From contig JACMJP010000305.1 of NCBI GenBank assembly GCA_014380545.1, positions 1-15,102 on the forward strand: DNA of 15,102 nucleotides, given 5' to 3'. The position numbers and the translations under genes were made by a program. This document shows, in pieces, positions 7,463 through 14,000 of this stretch; within the stretch, counting starts at the first letter, position 1, and the number at the start of each line of letters is the position of its first letter. This DNA comes from Chitinophagales bacterium (GTDB lineage Bacteria > Bacteroidota > Bacteroidia > Chitinophagales > BACL12). The notes below the pieces were generated by a model. It ran no database searches, was not told the DNA's origin, and was given only the letters and a program-made list of their open reading frames with translations.

Positions 7463-8914
7463 CTACCCGCCATTCAGTTTCTCTTCCAATATTTTCGTTG
7501 CTATTTTTGGATCTGCTTTTCCGCCACTCATTTTCATTACTTCGCCCATAAATAAACCCATTAAACCCTTTTTACCATTTTTATATTCTGCAACTTTTTC
7601 AGGATATTTTGCCAATGCATCTTCAGCTAATGCTTCAATTAAGCTGCTATCCTGCTGTTGAATTAAATTTAATTTCTTAGCTAAACCTTCTGCTGTCTCA
7701 TTTGGTTCATTCAGCAACGCCGGAAATAATTGCTGCGTTACAATGGTGAAATTTATTTTACCAGTATCTATCAGTTGAATTATTTCTGTAAGGTGATTTG
7801 TAGTTAACGGAAATTCAAAAATGTCTTTTGCATTTGTATTACACCATTCCTTAACAGGGCCTATGATCCAGTTTGCTGCTGATTTATAATTTTTAGTTTT
7901 AGTTATTAATTCTTCAAAATATAAAGAAACATTTTTTTCACTTGTAAGAATTTCTGCATCATAAACACTCAAATGTAATTGCTCAATATATTTATGCATG
8001 AGTTGTTTTGGCAACGCAGGCATTTCTTTTTTCACATCATCAATCATTTTTTCCGTAACAATTAAAGGTGGCAGATCCGGTTCAGGAAAATACCTGTAGT
8101 CATGTGCACTTTCTTTACTACGCATACTTTTAGTAGAACCGTTTATTCCATCAAAACTTCTGGTTTCCTGCACTATCGTTTCACCCTTTTCAATTGCATC
8201 AATTTGTCTTTTTATTTCAAATTCAATTGCCCTTTTCACATTGCGGATGCTATTCATATTTTTTACTTCCACCTTCACACCAAAATCTTTTTCATCTTTT
8301 TTCCGCACACTTATATTTGCATCGCAACGCAAACTTCCTTCTTCCATATTGCCATCGCAGATATCAAGATGTCGTACAAGTTTTCTTATTTCAGTTATAT
8401 AATCATAGGCTTCATCAGCACTTCTTAAATCGGGTTCACTCACAATTTCAATTAATGGAGTGCCTGCACGGTTAAGATCAATTAATGTATAAAAAGGATC
8501 AAGGTCATGAATACTTTTTCCGGCATCTTCTTCCATGTGAATTCTTGTGATGCCTATTTTTTTTTCTTTGCCGAATTCACCAATTAAAATATACCCGTTT
8601 GTGCAAAGGGGAGTTTTATCCTGCGTAATCTGGTAACCTTTTGGCAAATCAGCATAGAAATAATTTTTTCTTGCAAATTGATTTACTTTCGTAATGCTGC
8701 AATTACATGCAATACCCATTTTCATTGCAAATTCCAAAGTTCTTTTATTAAATACAGGCAAACTGCCCGGATGACCAAGTGTAACCACACTCACATGTGT
8801 ATTTGCCTCACCGCCGTATGCCGCAATATCACCTGAATATGCTTTTGTTTTAGTAAGCAATTGAGTATGCACTTCAAGACCTATAACCACTTCATACGTA
8901 TCGTAAATATTCAT
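7463..8914 (-). CDS. gatB: Aspartyl/glutamyl-tRNA(Asn/Gln) amidotransferase subunit B
   Basis: Subunit B of GatCAB phosphorylates and amidates Glu-tRNA(Gln) and/or Asp-tRNA(Asn), using ammonia channelled from GatA. It is 483 residues long, the full length. Signatures in order are VVIGLEVHTQL (9-19), FYADLPKGYQITQ (86-98), HMEEDAGKS (126-134), NRAGTPLIEIVSEPDLRS (148-165), NMEEGSLRCDANISVR (189-204), KVEVKNMNS (214-222) and DYRYFPEPDLPPL (272-284). The C-terminal helical, tRNA-binding YqeY-like region is about 330-480, ending KILEEKLNGG. The start ATG (8914-8912) fits the family N-terminus exactly. The stop is TAG at 7465-7463. gatA and gatC are not adjacent here, as is common in Bacteroidota. 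It is the first gene of a probable unit with the TlpA-like gene, and divergent from the T9SS cargo gene across 178 bp. Confidence 0.97.
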   Translation of the reverse strand: MNIYDTYEVVIGLEVHTQLLTKTKAYSGDIAAYGGEANTHVSVVTLGHPGSLPVFNKRTLEFAMKMGIACNCSITKVNQFARKNYFYADLPKGYQITQDKTPLCTNGYILIGEFGKEKKIGITRIHMEEDAGKSIHDLDPFYTLIDLNRAGTPLIEIVSEPDLRSADEAYDYITEIRKLVRHLDICDGNMEEGSLRCDANISVRKKDEKDFGVKVEVKNMNSIRNVKRAIEFEIKRQIDAIEKGETIVQETRSFDGINGSTKSMRSKESAHDYRYFPEPDLPPLIVTEKMIDDVKKEMPALPKQLMHKYIEQLHLSVYDAEILTSEKNVSLYFEELITKTKNYKSAANWIIGPVKEWCNTNAKDIFEFPLTTNHLTEIIQLIDTGKINFTIVTQQLFPALLNEPNETAEGLAKKLNLIQQQDSSLIEALAEDALAKYPEKVAEYKNGKKGLMGLFMGEVMKMSGGKADPKIATKILEEKLNGG

Positions 8915-8922
8915 ATTGTGTG

Positions 8923-8930
8923 CAAAGATA
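8923..8930 (-). promoter_or_regulatory. Candidate -7 box (TATCTTTG) for gatB
   Basis: On the minus strand TATCTTTG matches the Bacteroidota -7 consensus TAnnTTTG and ends 8 bases before the gatB ATG. Transcription would then start almost at the ATG, giving a nearly leaderless mRNA. No TTG stands at the usual 17-23 bp upstream, and a second CATCTTTG copy lies next to it, so this could be chance. Confidence 0.3.
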
Positions 8931-9020
8931 CAAAGATGCTTTTTTCCTGATGTGTTTATTCCCGGTCATTGCATCGTCACCTCAAAATAATAGCAATGTA
9001 AAATATATTTTTGATGAAAG

Positions 9021-9053
9021 TTGTGTGACAACATCATACTTTGTTTATGTTTG
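9021..9053 (+). promoter_or_regulatory. Bacteroidota-type promoter of the T9SS cargo gene
   Basis: TTG at 9021-9023 and TATGTTTG at 9046-9053 are 22 bp apart, matching TTG-N(17-23)-TAnnTTTG used by the primary sigma factor of Bacteroidota. Transcription would begin near 9059-9061, giving a leader of about 33 nt before the ATG at 9093. The -33 element lies inside a small dyad, GTTGT-gtg-ACAAC (9020-9032). Confidence 0.6.
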
Positions 9054-9092
9054 TTTTGCACCTACAATAAATATCACTAAAACTTCGGGTTT

Positions 9093-10700
9093 ATGAAAAT
9101 TACAGCATTACTAATTTTTATTTGCATGTTAACTATGCAGATAAATGCGCAAACGAATATTATTGACATAAATGACATTGAAGCATTTATCAATAATAAT
9201 GGAACAATTTCTTTTGAAGATGAAGAATCACATTTTGAAGTACCAAAAGGCTCCGGAGATCATACCATTTTTGCCGGGCAGGTTTGGATGGGCGGCATTG
9301 ATGATGGCGGTCAATTACATGTTGCAGCGCAAACATATAGACAAAGTGGTGATGATTTTTGGGCAGGGCCGATTGCTGATGATTACACTGCATCGGTGTA
9401 TGCTGATACATATGAAAGGGTTTGGATAATTGATAAAGCGTCAATTGAAGATCACAAATTAAATTGGGATGAGGGGGGATATATTGTTCCGGATGCAATT
9501 ATTGACTGGCCCGGTAATGGAAACACCACAAATGGTGAGGCAGAATTTCTTGCTCCATTCTATGATTATAATGTAAATGAAATATACGATCCTGAAAATG
9601 GAGATTATCCTATTATAAGAGGTGATGAAGCATTATTTTTTATAATGAATGATGATGCAAATGAGCATACTGAAAGTGAGGGTGAAAAGTTAGGTGTTGA
9701 AATCCATGGAATGGCTTATGCTTTTGATACTCCTTCCGCGGACACTGCATTATTTCAAACTTTGTTTTTACATTATGAAATAATAAATCGTTCAGCAAAT
9801 AATTATAATGATTTTTATACAGGTACATGGTTCGATTTTGACATCGGATGCTGGACAGATGATTGGGTGGGTTGTGATAGCAGTTTAAATTTATTTTACG
9901 CTTATAATGGTGATGTTAATGATGAGCCATGTCCCGGTGGTTATGACTCATATCCACCTGCGCAGGGTGCTGTATGGCTGAATGAAAATTTATCATCGTT
10001 TATATATTACAACAATGATTATACAGTAATTGGCAATCCTGAAAATGCGGATGATTATTATAATTATTTAAAGGCAACATGGAAAGACGACTTACATGTA
10101 ACCTATGGTGGAGACGGATACGGGGGTGTTGATGAAACAAATTTTATGTTCCCTTCTGATCCGCTTGATGAGGATGGATGGAGTGAATTAACTGAAACAA
10201 ATGCGCCTGCCGACAGGAGAGGAGTTGGTGCAACCGGACCGTTTTTATTACAACCCGGTCAATCATTATGTTATGACATTGCATTACCTTTCGCTTTTAG
10301 AGATGGTACAGGACATCTTGAAATGATTTCAGTTTTGAGACAAAGAACCCAGGATGTAATTGATTTTTACAGTACAAATTTTTCTGTATGTAAAATTGAA
10401 AATGAAACAAATCCTGATTTTGATACAACATTATCGGTTGAACAGGAAGTTTTAATTGGTGTGGAAGTATTTCCAAACCCCGCAAAAAACAACATTACAA
10501 TTGATCTTGGGAATTCATTTTTAATGCGGGATGCAAAAATTGAAATTTTAAATACTGTCGGGGAAATTTTAATAAGTAAAGAAAATATTGCAGGCAATAG
10601 TATTACAATAAATGATTTACTTTTGCCACAGGGTTTATATTTTTACAATTTGAAAGAAGCAAATAGTATTATCGCATCGGGGAGTTTTACTGTACAGTAA
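9093..10700 (+). CDS. Secreted T9SS type A sorting-domain protein
   Basis: A 535-residue exported protein with a Sec signal peptide (residues 1-20, ending INAQ). The C-terminal T9SS type A sorting domain starts near VEVFPNPAKNNITI (457-470) and continues through AKIEILNTVGEIL to the terminal LPQGLYFYNLKE...SGSFTVQ. Such a tail directs passage through the type IX secretion pore and usually anchoring to surface lipopolysaccharide. The body resembles a Bacteroidota surface family that I know only by its pattern: GSGDHTIFAGQVWMGGID (53-70), AAQTYRQSGDDFWAGP (78-93) and GDEALFFIMND (177-187). It is strongly acidic, with a DYNVNEIYDPENGDYP segment (158-173) that looks able to bind Ca2+. No catalytic motif was recognised; function is unknown and may be structural or adhesive. 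It has its own promoter and a strong terminator, so it is probably transcribed alone. Confidence 0.9.
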   Translation: MKITALLIFICMLTMQINAQTNIIDINDIEAFINNNGTISFEDEESHFEVPKGSGDHTIFAGQVWMGGIDDGGQLHVAAQTYRQSGDDFWAGPIADDYTASVYADTYERVWIIDKASIEDHKLNWDEGGYIVPDAIIDWPGNGNTTNGEAEFLAPFYDYNVNEIYDPENGDYPIIRGDEALFFIMNDDANEHTESEGEKLGVEIHGMAYAFDTPSADTALFQTLFLHYEIINRSANNYNDFYTGTWFDFDIGCWTDDWVGCDSSLNLFYAYNGDVNDEPCPGGYDSYPPAQGAVWLNENLSSFIYYNNDYTVIGNPENADDYYNYLKATWKDDLHVTYGGDGYGGVDETNFMFPSDPLDEDGWSELTETNAPADRRGVGATGPFLLQPGQSLCYDIALPFAFRDGTGHLEMISVLRQRTQDVIDFYSTNFSVCKIENETNPDFDTTLSVEQEVLIGVEVFPNPAKNNITIDLGNSFLMRDAKIEILNTVGEILISKENIAGNSITINDLLLPQGLYFYNLKEANSIIASGSFTVQ

Positions 10701-10725
10701 CTCTCCGTTTCTTCATACGAGGATT

Positions 10726-10762
10726 GCCGGTGTCTGTTGAGGAGCAGCGCACCGGCTTTTTT
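10726..10762 (+). terminator. Intrinsic terminator after the T9SS cargo gene
   Basis: GCCGGTG (10726-10732) pairs with CACCGGC (10750-10756), followed directly by six T (10757-10762). The T-G pair 10733/10749 and the inner stem CTGTT/AGCAG (10734-10738 with 10743-10747) extend it around a GAGG loop, with one bulged C at 10748. It begins 25 bp after the stop codon. It is unusually GC-rich for this DNA, which supports a true rho-independent terminator. Confidence 0.85.
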
Positions 10763-11002
10763 ATGTAAAGAAATTGACTTCACTTATTTTCTTCACTTCA
10801 CATTAATGGTGATTTACCAAAGGCTATTTTAACGCTGCAAAAAACTATATGCAGATTTTCTACACTTGTTTTAGGGATAATATGTCACAGCTTTTTATTC
10901 TAAAATGGTTCCCTGGGGAAATGCCAATACTAACTGGTAAAAGTTTCCTCATTAAGGCTTTTCCAAATCCGATATAAGCATTAATTTTCGGATTCATACA
11001 GC
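10763..11002. other. Intergenic leader region ahead of the beta-helix gene
   Basis: 240 bp lie between the terminator and the next start codon. I found no match to TAnnTTTG here; the nearest is TACACTTG (10861-10868), one base off, with no -33 TTG behind it. A 31-codon ORF (10882-10977, MSQLFILKWF...) reads from an ATG preceded by TAGGGATAAT. It has no recognisable homology and may be chance. An inverted repeat lies at 10966-10994. The promoter of the large downstream gene must be here or depend on another sigma factor, but I cannot assign it. Confidence 0.4.
10966..10994. repeat. Inverted repeat AATCCGA-N15-TCGGATT in the leader
   Basis: Seven-base arms at 10966-10972 and 10988-10994 are exact reverse complements separated by 15 bases, and the second arm ends 8 bases before the ATG at 11003. 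It could be an operator dyad or an mRNA hairpin that masks the start region. Arms of seven bases can arise by chance in a region this size. Confidence 0.35.
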
Positions 11003-14000
11003 ATGCTTAATATTCGTGAACCCATATTAACTTCTGTCGGATGTTTTATTATTGGAGTATTCTCTTCTATAAGTGCATTCACTCAAGCCACTGTTATTGG
11101 AACAGATGTGGTTTCGGGAACCTATACTGAATATTCATTAAATGATGTTGGGATTTTCAGGCAAGGAAGATTCCAGGCTACAACAAATGCAGCGGCTAAT
11201 GTGCGCAAATGGATATTCCCGGAAACTTTTGGCGACTATGACCCTGCATGGAGACCATATTCTGGAAGTTGTAATGGGTATACAGATGTAAGCATTGCAG
11301 CATATAATCAAACAATTCCGCCAAGTACGGGATCCTTTCCGTCCATTACAGCTTCTGCCACTTATACAACATTTGGAGGCGGTGCCGGCTGCGATGGATT
11401 TTTACCAGCTGTAACTGCAAATAATTATTATACTTTTAATATTTCAGAAAATTATGATGGCACACCGCCAAGTGATGAATATATGAGTGTGCTCGAAACA
11501 ACATATAATCCGGTAACAATTACATCAATCACACAAAATCCCTTACCGGGATCCATTCAATCAGATAATTCAGTAACAGTAACTATAAATACTTCTGCTA
11601 CACCAGGTGCCGGGGAATATTTTTATGTGCGTTATGCTTCAACTTATAATTTTGCTGCCTCCACTATTTTAAATATATCTATGTCGGGCACAACCGGCAC
11701 CGCCGAAATACCATGCAGACCAGCAAATGACAGTGTGTATTATTACATTTATTCAAGCAACAGAACAAAAGCTACTATAGATGCGGAAGTAACTGCATTG
11801 GGAGTAAATGGAAAAGTGGCACATGACATGAGCACTTTAAATTTAAATAATAATGCAGGAGTAAATTATAAATATAAAGTAGGATCTACTACTGATTTCT
11901 GCGGAAGTTATAATGTTCCTTCTTCATGCTACCTCACGATCTCTTCTTTTGTAACTGCATTAAATGCAGGAACTGTAAGTTGTGCTGTAACATGTTATGT
12001 TGCAGCAGGGCATTCTGAAACAGCACCAACGGGTGGGATTAATTTAACGCAAACCGGAACAGCGTCAAATACAATTACATTTATAAAAAATGGAGCGGGT
12101 GCGAATCCGATTATCTATGCACAGGTTGGATCTATAACATTAAGCACAGCGATACCTCCAATCACACCAGATGGAATATTTTCTCTAAATGGTTCAGATT
12201 ACATCACAATAGACGGTATAGATTTACTAGATAATAATTCGACAACCCCACAAACAATGGAATATGGATATGCACTTTTTAAAGCAAGTGCAACTGATGG
12301 ATGCCAAAATAATACAATTAAGAATTGTTCAATTACTTTAAAAGCAAATAATATTAGCAGTGGACCTTCACAATTCGAAGATGGCTCAAGAGGAATTTTT
12401 TCTGGAAATGTTGTTAGAACAAATGTTGGATCTGCATTAGTAATATCTTCAACAAATGGTCGAAATGATAATAATACATTTTATGGAAATACTATAAAGA
12501 ATGTACATCATGGAATTATAATAAGAGGTTATTATGATATAAGTTCACCTTACACATATTATGATCAGGGGAATGTTATAGGAATATCCGGTAGTAATAA
12601 TACAATCGAAAATTTTGGATCCGGATCTTCTGCTTCTGTATATGGAATTTATGTGATTTATCAAAACAACCACCAAATATCATATAATTCAATTGACAAT
12701 GATGCTTCCGGAGGAAGTTCTGCTACAAGCACTTTATATGGAATATTTAACGGGAGTAATATATCAACCTCGACAAATACATTAACAATCTCACATAATA
12801 CAATTTCACTTTCTCAATCTAGTACTTCAAGCGGTTTTTATGGTATAACATCAGGGTCTTTTTCAGGACATATTGCAAGCAATGTAAATATCAATTATAA
12901 CACAATTCAAAATTGTACAAATGTTGGAACTACATCAAGTACCTTTAGAGCAATACAACAAATTTTCAATGCATCAACGGTAACCATATCACATAACATT
13001 ATTCAAAATAATTCAATCAATAGTTCGGCCGCAACAGGAATACTGGATGTAGCATTAATCTATAATAGTAATACAACACCAAACAATACGGTCACTTATA
13101 ATCAGCTCTTAAATAATTCTAAAGTTTCGACTTATATTGCTGCTGGCACTCCGGGAACAGCAGCATTTTATGGCTACTATAATGTCAATTCAAGCATAGC
13201 ATCGGGAACTGAAGATATTTCAAATAATAAAATAGACGGTTTAACAATGTCAGGTACAGGAGCTGCATCTACTGTTGGTATTAGAAGTACTACAACAACT
13301 AATCAAATCAGAACTATTCAATATGATACTGTGAATAATGTAAACGGTTTGAATGGCTCTGTTTATACATCTGGCATTCTTGTGAATTATATGCCATCTA
13401 CATCATCAGTTTCTTACAACTTTGTTTCAAACATTTCATCACCTATAAATACCCTTGGAATAAATTGCTGCTCGGATATTTCTGTTTCTTCTTCATCAAA
13501 TCTATCATTTACTTGTTCAGGAAATACCGTTTCAGATATTTCAACTTCGGGTGTTTATAGTGTATATGGTATTGCATTAAATACATCCACTTCAGGAAGT
13601 AATATTATTTGCAGTAATAATTCGGTTGATGACCTTTCATCATCTTTCACAAGTTCTGGATTGGCTTCAATTAATGGAATAAGATTAGGCAGGGGTAATA
13701 GTGGTGTAACACATACAATAAGCGGAAATGTTATTTCAAAATTATCACATACAGGCACAGGTTCAAGTGCCGGAGTAAACTCTACAGGAATATATTCATT
13801 AGGAAGGGGAACTGTAAATATTTATAAAAATCACATTTATAATATTTCTGGCTATGCTACGGGGGATAATTCTGATGGAATTTACGCAGCTTCTGGATCA
13901 GGGGCTACATACAATATTTACAATAATTATATTCAAAAATTAACACTTTCAAGTGCGCAAAATGGATTGGTTATAAGAGGTATCTATTGTGATTCGGCTT

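Noticed and set aside
8102..8475. Two overlapping plus-strand ORFs inside gatB
   Set aside because: They are antisense shadows of conserved GatB sequence with Phe/His-rich, non-protein-like composition.
9172..9498. ORFs in other frames at the start of the T9SS cargo gene
   Set aside because: They overlap a gene with signal peptide, promoter and sorting domain; no independent start signals or homology.
10776..10805. CTTCACTT direct repeats and TTGACT/TATTTT as a sigma-70-like promoter
   Set aside because: The two hexamer-like elements are only about 5 bp apart, and the repeats are short and pyrimidine-rich, as expected by chance.
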